From positions 1-25,865 of the forward strand of contig JAQGDQ010001777.1 in the NCBI GenBank assembly GCA_030141605.1: a stretch of 25,865 bases of DNA. The letters run 5' to 3'. How positions within the stretch are numbered: the first letter of the stretch is position 1; the number at the start of each line of letters is the position of its first letter. Below, in pieces: positions 1 through 10,195 of the stretch. The DNA is from Tubiluchus corallicola. Its lineage: Eukaryota; Priapulida; Priapulimorpha; Priapulimorphida; Tubiluchidae. Position numbers and translations under genes: made by a program. Below the pieces are notes generated by a model, which saw nothing but the letters and a program-made list of their open reading frames with translations, was not told the origin of the DNA and did no database searches.

Positions 1-563
1 AGCGTGTTTCCATTTCTACGTAATTAGTGTTGGGATTGATTTTCCTGTTTAAGTTTCATGTTCACAAACATGGATATACAGCTGTCTTACCAGGCAGCTA
101 CAAGTCTTAGTTAAATGCTTTCTCACGACAGCACTTACATTGTTCCTTTTGTAAAAATAAATTCTTAAAACACGCACCTCTTAACATAAAATTTGTACGC
201 ATGTACGAAAGGAATAAGTTTAGAAAAGTAGTAATATATTGAATAAACTAACGACGAAGCAAAAAACTACTACATTGTAAAAAGGTACAAGAAATAGAAA
301 CAATTACGGGTATATACAAGAAACAATATTCTTTCTGATATATTGTCGTGATTGTTCTTACTCTTTGTGCTTTTCACAATACACTACTAAAAAGAACTAC
401 AGTACTACGGTTTTCGAGTCTACCAAAGTGAAAAGACGGCATCTAACTGGTAATAAGTGGACACATTCAGTGTCAAAAATTCATGTTTCAAATTCAGCAC
501 TCACTTTCACTAATATGAAGTGTATGCCTAATTAGGCCTAATTAAATACTACGTAGTTCATAC
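1..563 (-). other. probable intron of the 435-codon ORF gene; no exon seen
   Basis: AT-rich sequence with no long ORF, directly downstream (on the minus strand) of the splice donor at 562-563. It is best read as the start of the first intron of the gene whose coding exon is 564-1815. No second exon, RNA gene or repeat could be recognised. Confidence 0.45.
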
Positions 564-1815
564 CTGTTTCAAAGTGTGCATTCTGTATTGCAAATGCCTG
601 ACTATATGGTCCATCGTGTAGCAGTACGTCGTCACTGTTGCTTAGAAGGACGTCTTCGACAATATCATGGAAACCATTGGGATGCTGCACCTGTGGTAGG
701 AACAAGTCTTGGTAATTTTGCCTTGTTCTTGTTACAGGTGATGTTATTTGGTTGATAGCGATATTTTGACTAGGATGCAAGGTCAAATCTGGGGCAGACA
801 CAACTTCAGAATCGATCATTGTCTCCCGGAATCCACCTCTTCTCGTGACCTTGTCATATTCATAGGGAGCCATTGGTGTGACAGTCTCATCCGGTGACAA
901 TGTCACCTCTCGAGTGGCACCTACATTAAACTCTTCAACTCCTTTTTGATGGCGCCATGCTTCTAAAGGTTCATCTTGTTCGGCAAGAGGAGGCAGCTGG
1001 CTCATCTCAACACCTCGACTGATGACCTTATGATAAACAATTGGTGGCAGAGGCTTTTGTGGCGCCGAGAAGCTGACGTCACAGGTATATACTGGAAATG
1101 TGCGACTTTGTTCAAAATCCATAGCAATAATTGGTTCATTCATAGATTGAGTGAATTCTTTCTTTTCTTCTGCAGGTTCAAAACTTGCATTTGATAGAAC
1201 ACTCATGTCAACACCCTCAGTTACTTGAGCAGAATGTTGAATATGGTGATCGATACTTTTGATTATTTCGGGTTCGGATGCAGGTATGCCGGCTTCTGAA
1301 GTCTCAGCAACACTACCAAATGCTTGTGCAGAAGCAGTTGGACTAAGATCGTCACCTGATGATTCTGGACTAGCGAGAGGTGCCCTGAGAAGCATTTTCT
1401 CTTCTCGTGGATTTTTTAAACTGAACACAGGATTAACAAGAGCTTCCTGTTTTTGTTCTGCAAGCTCAGTAACGACAACTGGACAAACAACTTGCTTCTC
1501 GGGGACATTAAAAACTGATGTCCGGCAGCTAGTAATGGATCCACCTGTTATAAACTTGGAGCCTACATTTGGATCTGATAAGCGGTGTTTACTTTGAGAA
1601 GCTGCGCTATCACAAGTCGACTTAGGAACGTCAGAGTCAGAGTGGTAATCAATGTCCGGAAAAGCAGACAAAATTTTGCTTTCATTGACTGGATATCTCT
1701 GTTTGAGATTGCCCCTTGTTCTTGACCTTCTCTGTCGTTCGTTTTGACAAGTGCTAAGAACTGCATCTTCGGGCACAGTTATGCAAGCTTCGGCTACTCC
1801 AGATTCTTCCATCAT
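564..1815 (-). CDS. first coding exon of an unrecognised, probably disordered protein
   Basis: This is an open frame of about 417 codons ending at a good splice donor: CAG then GTATGA, with the exon's last base at 564 and a split Gly codon. The frame opens at a GTG (1845), which is not a credible eukaryotic start. Two adjacent ATGs follow at 1815 and 1812; the second has A at -3 and G at +4, so I start the CDS at this pair. The product is rich in Ser, Pro, Glu and Thr. It has no membrane segment and carries a basic NLS-like patch near residue 28 (RQRRSRTR). Two related motifs, PIVYHKVISRG and PYEYDKVTRRG, lie about 60 residues apart. I recognise no domain, so function is unknown; a nuclear or adaptor-type disordered protein would be a guess. 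The remaining exons would lie beyond the left edge. Confidence 0.7.
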
Positions 1816-1831
1816 GACACATGTAACTAAT

Positions 1832-1855
1832 TCAATAAAGTTCACTCCGCATCAT
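1832..1855 (-). promoter_or_regulatory. 7-codon upstream ORF before the start of the 564-1815 exon
   Basis: Two adjacent ATGs at 1855 and 1852 open a frame (MMRSELY) that stops at TGA (1832-1834), 16 bases before the first ATG of the main ORF. If the transcript starts further upstream, ribosomes would meet this short frame first. That the ORF exists is seen; regulation by it is inferred. Confidence 0.35.
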
Positions 1856-2788
1856 AAATATCTAGTTTCTCGCGAGAAGCTCGGCTTAGTGTTTTTAGCT
1901 TAAGACAAATACAGAAAATTTTTACCGAAAAATCAAGTAAGCTATACTTAAGTTAAGCTATAATCGATTCTTTCTGCGATAATTAACACAGTAAATTTGA
2001 AAAATCATCCAAAATTAAAACACCTCTTACTTATAAAATGGTGAGAACACAAACTTTAGCGGTTTAAACAAGTTTTACAGCACGACACGAGGTTTAGAAA
2101 TCCCAACGACTGCAGGCTATCATTTTTTCTCGCACGGATCTTCTTCCCAGGGCGTCAAACTGTGAAATTTAAAATGGGCATAATGTTCGCATTTACAAGC
2201 TTTCGCCGACCAACACGGTTCATAACACACAGCAGAGCAACATGAAGACTCCAGCCAGTAGCACAACACATGTATTCATTCGTGGGCTGCTGTACACACG
2301 CTACTGATGACACCTCGTTATTGAAATTAAACAACCTCCCAGCATCCGCCAGCTCGTTCAACTCAACGTCCAGAAAGCGAAGAAGCGGCCGAATAACTTC
2401 CTATGATTAGTTACAGTGGCGAATTTCGTTGTAAGGAATGAATTTGGACTGGCTTAAGTTGCGCTTATGTAGCATCCGGAATACATATTCGTTATGGGGG
2501 TGGGGGGTATAGATAAAATCGATTTATATTGTTACAGGAGCGAAATGCCATTTATTTTCCACCCACCCCTCTACACTGTAATGGTTGCGTCCATACGAAG
2601 CCATTGCATAGTAGCGTTGAATACCAGGAATGGCCTCGTTGGTTCAGTGGGTTTTCCACCTCAGCACCTGTTCCGTGATGACAACTGGCACGGAGCACAA
2701 TGGATTAGATAGCTGGCGAGTTACTTGATTCTGTAATTTCACTGCACGCCGTGATACACGCCATGATGTGTTTTCTTCACAAATATTT
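1856..2788. other. 5' flank of the 564-1815 gene; no supported gene
   Basis: This presumably contains the promoter and 5' UTR of the minus-strand gene. No TATA box at a convincing distance was found. Positions 2140-2400 are less AT-rich than the surroundings. A 68-codon minus-strand frame at 2155-2361 and a 72-codon plus-strand frame at 2494-2712 show no family signature or splice context, and I treat both as chance. Confidence 0.35.
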
Positions 2789-2862
2789 CGCAAGTGGAAT
2801 AACGCCTAACGCATACGCATTTCGCATGCTACGCAAACGCCACTATGCGTTATCCACTTGCG
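2789..2862. repeat. inverted repeat with CGC/GCAT-rich loop
   Basis: CGCAAGTGGAATAACGC (2789-2805) is matched by GCGTTATCCACTTGCG (2847-2862) as its reverse complement with one base missing. The loop of about 41 bases is itself made of repeated GCATACGC, TCGCATGC and TACGCAAACGC motifs. It could be a decayed small foldback element. No target duplication was found. Confidence 0.5.
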
Positions 2863-3031
2863 GAAAAGCTGCGGAATAAAAATCAATAGGAAATAGCTGC
2901 AGAAAAAATAACGCATAACACGGGTCGGATAAACGGGTGCATTGAAAATAATGTAAACCTACTTCATCTATTCCGCACGCATGCGCATTCCGGATGGCAG
3001 GTAAACGCCACTTTAATAATCATCACTGGGG

Positions 3032-3095
3032 AATGTGGCCTTGTGCAAGGTGTGTGTAAAATAAACTGAAGATCTTTGGTTCAAATCCGGGCTCT
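3032..3095 (+). repeat. possible tRNA-derived SINE head (A and B box-like)
   Basis: GGTTCAAATCC at 3079-3089 is a canonical RNA polymerase III B box, and TGGCCTTGTGCAAGG about 40 bases upstream resembles an A box. The T-arm stem is weak (mostly G-T pairs) and no acceptor stem forms, so it is not a functional tRNA. It could be a SINE head or a tRNA pseudogene. The minisatellite starts about 40 bases downstream. Confidence 0.3.
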
Positions 3096-3128
3096 ATTTG
3101 ATATTTTACACTGCTTCGAGGTTTGATA

Positions 3129-3720
3129 TCTAAAGCCAGCATGATACGGTTTCGGTATGTAATGCTTCTAAAGCCAGCACGATACGGTTTCGGTATTTAA
3201 TGCTTTTAAAGGCAGCATGATACGGTTTCGGTATTTAATGCTTCTAAAGCCAGCACGATACGGTTTCGGTATTTAATGCTTCTAAAGCCAGCATGATACG
3301 GTTTCGGTATTTAATGCTTCTAAAGCCAGCACGACACGGTCTCGGTATTTAATGCTTCTAAAGCCACCACGATACGGTCTCGGTATGTAATGCTTCTAAA
3401 GCCACCACGAGACGGTTTCGGTATGTAATGCTTCTAAAGCCAGCATGATACGGTTTCGGTATTTAATGCTTCTAAAGCCAGCATGATACGGTTTCGGTAT
3501 TTAATGCTTCTAAAGCCAGCACGATACGGTTTCGGTATTTAATGCTTCTAAAGCCACCACGATACGGTTTCGGTATTTAATGCTTCTAAAGCCAGCATGA
3601 TACGGTTTCGGTATTTAATGCTTCTAAAGCCAGCACGATACGGTCTCGGTATTTAATGCTTCTAATGCCACCACGATACGGTCTCGGTATGTAATGCTTC
3701 TAAAGCCACCACGAGACGGT
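3129..3720. repeat. 38-bp minisatellite, about 15.5 copies, with an 8-unit higher-order period
   Basis: The unit reads roughly TAAAGCCAGCATGATACGGT followed by TTCGGTATTTAATGCTTC. Variant units (CCACCACGAGACGGT; GGTCTCGG; GTATGTAATG) recur in the same order 304 bp apart, for example GACGGT at 3411 and 3715. This points to expansion by blocks of eight units. The last truncated unit ends at 3720 and touches the splice donor of the SLC7 exon at 3727-3996. Confidence 0.95.
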
Positions 3721-3726
3721 ACTCAC

Positions 3727-3996
3727 AGACGGTACAAATTGCGCAAAGTTTAGTAATCAGCATTGGGGCGCCACAGTCGCCAAAGAACGGGTTGATGGCG
3801 TACTGCGCAAACGTCATGAACGACAGCGCCAGTGCCGCTGGTATCTGTATCAAAATCTGAATCCAGGAGAAGAGAAACCCTGGTAGTGGACCAAGAAAAT
3901 CGTGTTTCTGCGACCGGCCAAACGCCTCAACGAGATACAGATAACTGCCGCCAGAGGACGGTAGCATCGTACCTAGTTCCAGGTAACATACAGCAC
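3727..3996 (-). CDS. SLC7 light-chain amino-acid transporter, coding exon 4 (TM2 end to about TM4)
   Basis: This exon encodes 90 residues beginning AVCYLELGTMLPSSGGSY, the conserved TM2/loop block of SLC7 L-type/b(0,+) light-chain transporters, which exchange amino acids across the plasma membrane as a heterodimer with an SLC3 heavy chain. It starts after a TTTGTTTACAG acceptor and ends at a strong GTGAGT donor (3721-3726), phase 1 at both ends. NPFFGDCGAP holds the Cys that aligns with the heavy-chain disulfide Cys in the TM3-TM4 loop of the family, so a heteromeric transporter is likely. There is an extra stretch of about 8 residues (GRSQKHDF) after EAF that mammalian members lack. Later exons (TM5-TM12) are not visible to the left, so the gene either runs past the window edge or is truncated. 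The subtype cannot be told from this half. Confidence 0.88.
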
Positions 3997-3999
3997 CTG

Positions 4000-4890
4000 T
4001 AAACAAATAACAACAATAATAATTCTTCGTCTAAAACCAATTTTGAGTGTTGGCAAACACGATTTGAGACCACTTTTAGATCTAATCTCTGAAAACATTC
4101 GCAGAGCTTTAATATCCAAATGCAACTGGTACTGATGTGAGTATCATGATCCCAAGTAAACTAAACGTCTCCGACACTGCTCATTATAATTGCTAATTTC
4201 GAGCACGTGTGACCTATTTAAAAAACAGCGTTTGTTTTCTTATCAAAGTTAGCATTAAATAAAAATACACGTGATAGTAAACAAAAACTTTCAACGTTTT
4301 GAATTATTCAAAATAAATTGATTTTAAAAATCAATTGCTCTAATTAAGATGTTTACACACTCACATTTTATATATATATAATATTAATTCTTTATTTGTC
4401 ATTAAAATGGTTCACTCATTATAATAAAATTGAGTAAGCCTCAGCGTAATGTTAAAATAACAACACTGTTCAAGACAAATGCGTCCAGTGCAGACTAAAA
4501 AAAAAGTGCAAAACTAAGGCCTAATTATATACAATAAATGAACATATTTACAAACACCATATTAAAATATTTTTACAAAACAATATTACAAAAGTACATT
4601 GAATTTTACATGACTTATTTTACACTATATATACGTTTGACAAGACACAATTAACAGAAACATGCTTTACATTACATAAATTTCACTCTTACATTACTCA
4701 CTTACATTACATTTACGCTATTTATACATTTGACATTACAAAACTGACATAACACGTACTGATACTGAAACAAACAATGTTCCTGTCACAATTAAAAACT
4801 ACAACTGTTAATATTGTTATACTATGTGACATGCGCATTAAGGGTTATAATCTGTTCAATGCTTTTTTATCTTGATAAATACTTAATTAA
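4000..4890 (-). other. SLC7 intron, no other feature
   Basis: AT-rich intron between the two SLC7 exons. It holds a short TA run near 4370 and otherwise nothing recognisable. Confidence 0.6.
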
Positions 4891-4897
4891 CACTTAC

Positions 4898-4999
4898 TTA
4901 TCATAGTAATAATACCACAGCCAGCCCACAAAAGCAAACTTGCTCCCTCGCTACCTGCATGGTAAAGAACTATGTGGGGAGAGACAAAAATTCCGGAAC
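4898..4999 (-). CDS. SLC7 light-chain transporter, coding exon 3 (GSGIF motif)
   Basis: The 102-bp exon encodes (G)SGIFVSPHIVLYHAGS and on to CGIITMIS. The GSGIF loop in TM1 is the unwound substrate-binding segment typical of the APC superfamily. Upstream is the acceptor TTTCTACAG; downstream is the donor GTAAGTG (4891-4897). Both junctions are phase 1: the split Gly joins exon 2 (ATA ATA G) and the split Ser joins exon 4. The flanking intron starting at 5039 is one end of the segmental duplication, but this exon itself was not copied. Confidence 0.88.
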
Positions 5000-5636
5000 C
5001 TGTAGAAATTTTAAGACACTTTATCACAATAATTTTTAGACCAAGAAGTGGTGTTGACTCAAGTACTACGCTTCCTACTACCGTGGCCTGGAAATAAAGT
5101 TGCAAGAAATGAACTGTAAAATTGTGCCATACTTTACCTTCCTTATCCATGTTCAAAGTAAGCAGCTAAACCAGTAGATATCCCTTTATTTTAGATTTAA
5201 AATCCACAAATAAAATTTGAACACATATAATAGATTTATAGTTTAGTGTTTTTGTATGTCCACTTCGTTTCCGTTCCACAATGTTAATGTTTTTACATGA
5301 TCCGTAGTTGAGGAATAATTAGTAAAATTCGTAAGGTCGTGAACGTGATGAATTTACCCGAGAGAACTTCCACAAACATAACAAAATTAAGCAAACTATA
5401 GAAATATACACGGTAACACATTGCTATGTAGTGGTCTACCATAAGCTAGCTTCTTAGGTCTCTAGCGCAGAATTCATGAATTGTATCATATTTTGTATTA
5501 ACAAAAACTGATTATCGATGCACATGTAATGTAATGTATATGTATGTGTTTATTGCGAAGTAAATCTATTAAAATCTAACATCTAATCTAGTCTGATAAT
5601 ATAAAGTGATTTATACTTTTGTTCAGTTAATATGTG

Positions 5637-5870
5637 CTACGAATGCTCTGATTATTTTTACATATTTTACTCAATGTTATCTAAACTTGTATCAAAATGG
5701 CTGCAGCTAACGATCTTCACTGGAGTTTAAATTTACAAATTTTATACAGCGTTATTGTTAACGTATGCTCTACAATGCAATAAAACATTCAGTGTAAGTA
5801 ATATAAAATTTCAAGACGAATTGTTTAAGCTTTATATTTTATGAATTATGTTTTGCACGTTAAGCTGCAT
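5637..5870 (+). repeat. dispersed repeat R1, copy 1
   Basis: The block starts GTGCTACGAATGCTCTGATT and ends near TTTTATGAATTATG. A near-identical copy lies at 9440-9668 (part of the segmental duplication). An independently placed, clearly diverged copy lies at 15912-16160, so R1 is an interspersed repeat of about 235 bp. No coding capacity or terminal repeats were found. Confidence 0.7.
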
Positions 5871-5890
5871 GGTGTATATAGCTTAACATG

Positions 5891-6405
5891 TGTATACATG
5901 TGTATAGCTGTAGTGTGTCAGAACGAAACCAATGATTGTAGCATACAAGGTGGGTTACTGAATGCTTGATGTATGCATTACGAAAGTTGCTATTGTATAC
6001 ATGTGTATAGCTGTACAGCGTCACAACGAAACCAATGATTGTAGCATACAAGGTTGATTACTGAATGCTTGATGTATGCATTACAAAAGTTGCTATTGTA
6101 TACATGTGTATAGCTGTAGTGTGTCAGAACGAAACCAATGATTGTAGCATACAAGGTTGATTACTGAATGCTTGATGTATGCATTACAAAAGTTGCTATT
6201 GTATACATGTGTATAGCTGTAGTATGTCAGAACGAAACCAATGATTGTAGCATACAAGGTTGATTACTGAATGCTTGATGTATGCATTACAAAAGTTACT
6301 ATTGTATACATGTGTATAGCTGTAGAGCGTCACAACGAAACCAATGATTGTAGCATACAAGGTTGATTACTGAAGTTGCTATTGTATACATTTGTCTAGC
6401 TGTAG
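5891..6405. repeat. 103-bp satellite, five units plus a shortened one
   Basis: TGTATAC phase marks occur at 5891, 5994, 6097, 6200 and 6303, exactly 103 bp apart, followed by a unit shortened by about 23 bp (mark at 6383). Each unit contains TGTATACATGTGTATAGCTG and AACGAAACCAATGATTGTAG. The open frames here are only the translation of the repeat. Confidence 0.95.
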
Positions 6406-6494
6406 CTACAAAACCTCTAATTAATATTATAAATAAAGGCATGCTTCGAATCTGCAAGACACTCTATATTATTCATAGGATTCCGTTCACTAAC

Positions 6495-6668
6495 CTATTA
6501 TTGTTCCCACTACTAGACCGATTCCACTTACTAATCCAATTTCTTTTTTCAACGCAACATCTTTTGCTGCATCATCAGTATTACATTCAATTCCTGCAGG
6601 GTTAGTTTGTTCGCTTGTGGTCTTAACAGGTACAGCGTTTTCACGAAATCTTGCTTCGTTACCCCCGC
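6495..6668 (-). CDS. SLC7 light-chain transporter, coding exon 2 (cytosolic N-terminus and TM1)
   Basis: Encodes GGNEARFRENAVPVKTTSEQ and continues to LKKEIGLVSGIGLVVGTIIG, the start of TM1. The variable hydrophilic N-terminus followed by L-x-KE-[IL]-GL-[IV]-SG is characteristic of SLC7 light chains. The acceptor is TTTGTTTGGATTTTTATAG and the donor GTTAGTG (6488-6494). There is no Met in the exon, so translation starts upstream. It begins in phase 1 and matches the exon ending at 11049. Its last 90 bp are duplicated without change at 10196-10285. Confidence 0.85.
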
Positions 6669-7215
6669 CTATAAAAATCCAAACAAAAAAGAACAAAACT
6701 AAATAGATAATCGTACTGGTAATGGTCTTTCTCGCTGTGAGTCTGTTTACATTTTATCTGGATCTAAAACGTCCTGGATGCGTACAGTAGAAGACTAATC
6801 AGATCAGATATCACAATAAAAGTTACACTAAAAATACTAGTATTATACAATACATGCAGTAAACAAACATGTACCACTGTCGGCTACTGTTGTTTACAAA
6901 CAGTCTATTGTGTACGTTGTGTAGAATACCGAGACTGTCTAATTTATAGGTAGCTGACAACTGTTAGTTGCTTAATGTTCACAAGTTCTAGTAATACTGC
7001 AACTGGCTTTCCTACAAACGTGTAAAAAATATGGCGATTATAAATTTACACACATACCAGAAGCGCTACAGTCATAATGGTAATTTAAACAGCTTTCTGA
7101 TACCATTGTTATACGCAACACGTATTTTGTTACAGACAATACAGCCAAATTCGTACACAACGACGTACAATAAAAATTACTAATGTGATCAATAATGGCT
7201 AAATAAACTCATTAT
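6669..7215. other. SLC7 intron 1, unique part; nothing recognised
   Basis: AT-rich sequence between SLC7 exon 2 and the TIR element at 7216-7584, with no long ORF, repeat or RNA signature. Confidence 0.5.
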
Positions 7216-7584
7216 TATAGGTTTTACATGTCAAATGTAAACCTGCGTTAACTCAAATGTAGATTTATGTAATTCAAATGTGTCTTTGTAACTCAAATGT
7301 GGAATTAGGTCATTCAAATGTGTCTTGGTAACTCAAATGTAGACTTAAGTAGTTCAAATGCGTCTTTGTAACTCAAATGTGTCTTGGTAACTCAAATGTA
7401 GACTTAGGTAGTTCAAATGCGTCTTGGTAACTCAAATGTAGACGTTGGTAGTTCAAATGTGTTAACAATGGTTTGCAACAAATCTTGAGCGTTTTTGGTA
7501 AGTCAAATGTCCTATGTCGACATTTGACTTACCTAAGTCACATTTGAACTTTCCTGTGTCTACATTTGACATGTAAAACCTATA
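7216..7584. mobile_element. MITE-like TIR element with internal 40-bp satellite (family M1, full copy)
   Basis: The perfect 24-bp terminal inverted repeat is TATAGGTTTTACATGTCAAA followed by TGTA. The right end reads TACATTTGACATGTAAAACC then TATA. The core is a tandem array alternating GTAACTCAAATGTAGACTTA and GTAGTTCAAATGTGTCTTG, about 40 bp per pair. A non-repetitive tail (AATGTGTTAACAATGGTTTG onward) is shared with the copy at 19212-19654. Ends of TATAGG would fit TA target duplications, as in Tc1/mariner-type MITEs. There is no transposase. Confidence 0.85.
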
Positions 7585-8254
7585 TTATAAGGCGTCTACA
7601 ATACGTCACGCATACGACCTTGCTATATATCTTGTACATCATGTGTATCAGAGATATTCTACATATTATTTTATACAACACATCAACGCTGGCAAAATCA
7701 AGTACATCATCATGTGCCCATTTCGTCTATTGAAGACATTGGACAGACAGACTTCAGGAATAAATGAAAACTGTCCTCAAGACAGGTAAACACGGCAGTA
7801 ATCCAGTACAAAAAAAACTAGACACTACTATGCCAGTGGCTTGTCAGCACCACTTCCGACCAAGAAGTGGTGTTGACTCAAGTACTACGCTTCCTACTAC
7901 TGTGGCCTGGAAATAAAGTTACAAGAAGTGAACTGAAAAATAGTACCATACTTTACCTTCCTTATCCATGTTCAAAGTAAGCAGCTAAACCAGTAGATAT
8001 CCCTTTATTTTAGATTTAAAATCCACAAATAAAATTTTAACACATATAATAGATTTAATGTTCAGTGTTTTTGCATGTCCACTTCGTTTCCGTTCCACAA
8101 TGTTAATGTTTTTACAGAATCCATAGTTGAGGAATAATTAATAAAATTCGATTAAGCAACCAACGTAAGGTCGTGAAAGTGATGAATTTACCCTAGAGCA
8201 CAAACATAACAAAATTAAGCAAACTAGAGAAATATACACGGTAGAACATTGCTA

Positions 8255-8640
8255 TGTCTAATTCATGGCACATGGCGTGCAAAACTTGTCTGTAGCAACT
8301 TGTCTGACACAGGTTTTTGCTCGTATGCGCGGTCGATAAAATGGTTTTTAGCAACTTGTCGCACGCAGGTTATCCATCGCACACAACAATCTCGGACGAA
8401 CTCATCCTCTTCTCGTGTGCAGACACTGTAAAAAATTTGTCTCAGGCAAAACCAGATCTGACTACGTTATCCATTTGCATTACCCAAAAGTTGCCGTATG
8501 CGGGCAAATCTCGTTCGAGACTGTTTTTGTCAGATAGTTTTTCTCGGTTAGATTTTTACTGTGTGTGAGTAGTCTACAAGTAAGTGCGAGTGCTCTTTGA
8601 TCATTTGTATCGTATTGTAAATAATACAAGATAGGTTTAC
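8255..8640. other. copy-B-specific sequence, unassigned
   Basis: This is the start of the insertion within duplication copy B. Short plus-strand frames of 60 and 83 codons exist at 8249-8568 but overlap in different frames, with no splice signals or recognisable family. AACTTGTCKSACRCAGGTT occurs twice, about 70 bp apart (8295, 8355), suggesting a decayed internal repeat. Confidence 0.35.
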
Positions 8641-9062
8641 TATCTCTAATGCGGCAATCTATACATCAAATGAAAGGTCTCGATCTAGTGTCGTCTCATT
8701 GATGGTTTATTTTTCGAATCGGGCCCACCGCGAGGAATGGGGGGCAAAAAACCTCCAAAAATGGCCATTTTTCGGCCGTTTTTTGCAAAAGATATACGCC
8801 TGAGATACGAAGAACGGGAACGGGCCGAGGGTGGTGCTGGCCCTGGATAGATAGCCCGTTCAGCGGTGGGTGTAGTAGGCATATTTAGAATTCCCGAGAG
8901 CGCCACGACGTCCCGTAACGGGCGTTTTCCCGGACCCAACTCGCGATTTTTTCGAAATTTTGACCAAACAGCCTGCAGAAAAACGTTCTAGCGGTGATTG
9001 GTGGGACTTCTTTAAATAAAGTGGTGGTGTCACAAAAGCAGCACAAACATTATGGTTAATCA
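8641..9062. other. GC-rich palindromic island of unknown origin
   Basis: It is markedly richer in G and C than its surroundings. It contains a perfect 16-bp palindrome AAAAATGGCCATTTTT (8757-8772) nested inside a GCAAAAAAC/GTTTTTTGC inverted repeat (8744-8752 and 8778-8786). Minus-strand frames of 84 and 67 codons overlap each other and look like by-products of the composition. It could be an inserted repeat or a transposon fragment; I do not recognise it. Confidence 0.5.
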
Positions 9063-9149
9063 TTTATAGTATTGAATTCAAAATTATCAATTAACAACTA
9101 AATAACCCACAGTTAACACTTTGCGTTCTGCTGTTGTGTGGTTGTATAA

Positions 9150-9437
<288 letters not shown>

Positions 9438-9439
9438 TA

Positions 9440-9668
9440 TGTGCTACGAATGCTCTGATTATTTTTTTCATATTTTACTCAGTGTTATCTAAACTTGTAT
9501 CAAAATGGCTGCAGCTAACGATCTTCACTGGAGTTTAAATTTACAAATTTTATACAGCGTTATTGTTAACGTATGCTCTACAATGCAATAAAACATTCAG
9601 TGTAAGTAATATAAAATTTCAAGACGAATTTTTTAAGCTTTATATTTTATGAATTATGTTTTGCACGT
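9440..9668 (+). repeat. dispersed repeat R1, copy 2
   Basis: Near-identical to 5637-5870, as part of the segmental duplication. Confidence 0.8.
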
Positions 9669-9698
9669 TAAGCTGCATGGTGTATATAGCTTAACATG

Positions 9699-10110
9699 TG
9701 TATACATGTGTATAGCTGTAGAGCGTCACAACGAAACCAATGATTGTAGCATACAAGGTGGGTTACTGAATGCTTGATGTATGCATTACGAAAGTTGCTA
9801 TTGTATACATGTGTATAGCTGTACAGCGTCACAACGAAACCAATGATTGTAGCATACAAGGTTGATTACTGAATGCTTGATGTATGCATTACAAAAGTTG
9901 CTATTGTATACATGTGTATAGCTGTAGTGTGTCAGAACGAAACCAATGATTGTAGCATACAAGGTTGATTACTGAATGCTTGATGTATGCATTACAAAAG
10001 TTACTGTTGTATACATGTGTATAGCTGTAGAGCGTCACAACGAAACCAATGATTGTAGCATACAAGGTTGATTACTGAAGTTGCTATTGTATACATTTGT
10101 CTAGCTGCAG
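9699..10110. repeat. 103-bp satellite, four units plus a shortened one
   Basis: Phase marks are at 9699, 9802, 9905, 10008, then the shortened unit at 10088. It has one unit fewer than the paralogous array in copy A. Confidence 0.95.
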
Positions 10111-10195
10111 TTACAAAACCTCTAATTAATATTATACATAAAGGCTTCGAATCTGCAAGACACTCTATATTATTCGTAGGTTTCCGTTCACTAAC

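Larger units (their letters stand above)
5039..6584. repeat. segmental duplication, copy A
   Basis: It matches copy B (7858-10285) at both ends and over most of its length: 5039-5436 with 7858-8254, and 5637-6584 with about 9438-10285. It covers the intron between SLC7 exons 2 and 3 plus the last 90 bp of exon 2. Positions 5437-5636 have no counterpart in copy B, which instead carries over 1.1 kb of different sequence. Confidence 0.9.

Noticed and set aside
538-1845. Use of the first in-frame start (GTG at 1845) and the stop at 538 as the ends of the orphan gene
   Set aside because: GTG is not a normal eukaryotic start, and a consensus donor interrupts the frame at 562-563. ATG 1815/1812 and exon end 564 fit better.
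2220-2279. 19-residue hydrophobic frame resembling a signal peptide (minus strand, MNTCVVLLAGVFMLLCCVL)
   Set aside because: It ends at TGA, and the only nearby donor (GTGTGT) is poor; no downstream exon with matching phase was found.
2494-2712. 72-codon plus-strand ORF
   Set aside because: No family signature, splice context or codon pattern; similar-sized frames occur by chance throughout the window.
3032-3095. A functional tRNA gene
   Set aside because: Only box-like motifs are present; acceptor and T stems do not pair well.
5860-6051. 63-residue ORF conserved in two places (also 9668-9859)
   Set aside because: It is a read-through of the 103-bp satellite; conservation reflects the segmental duplication, not selection.
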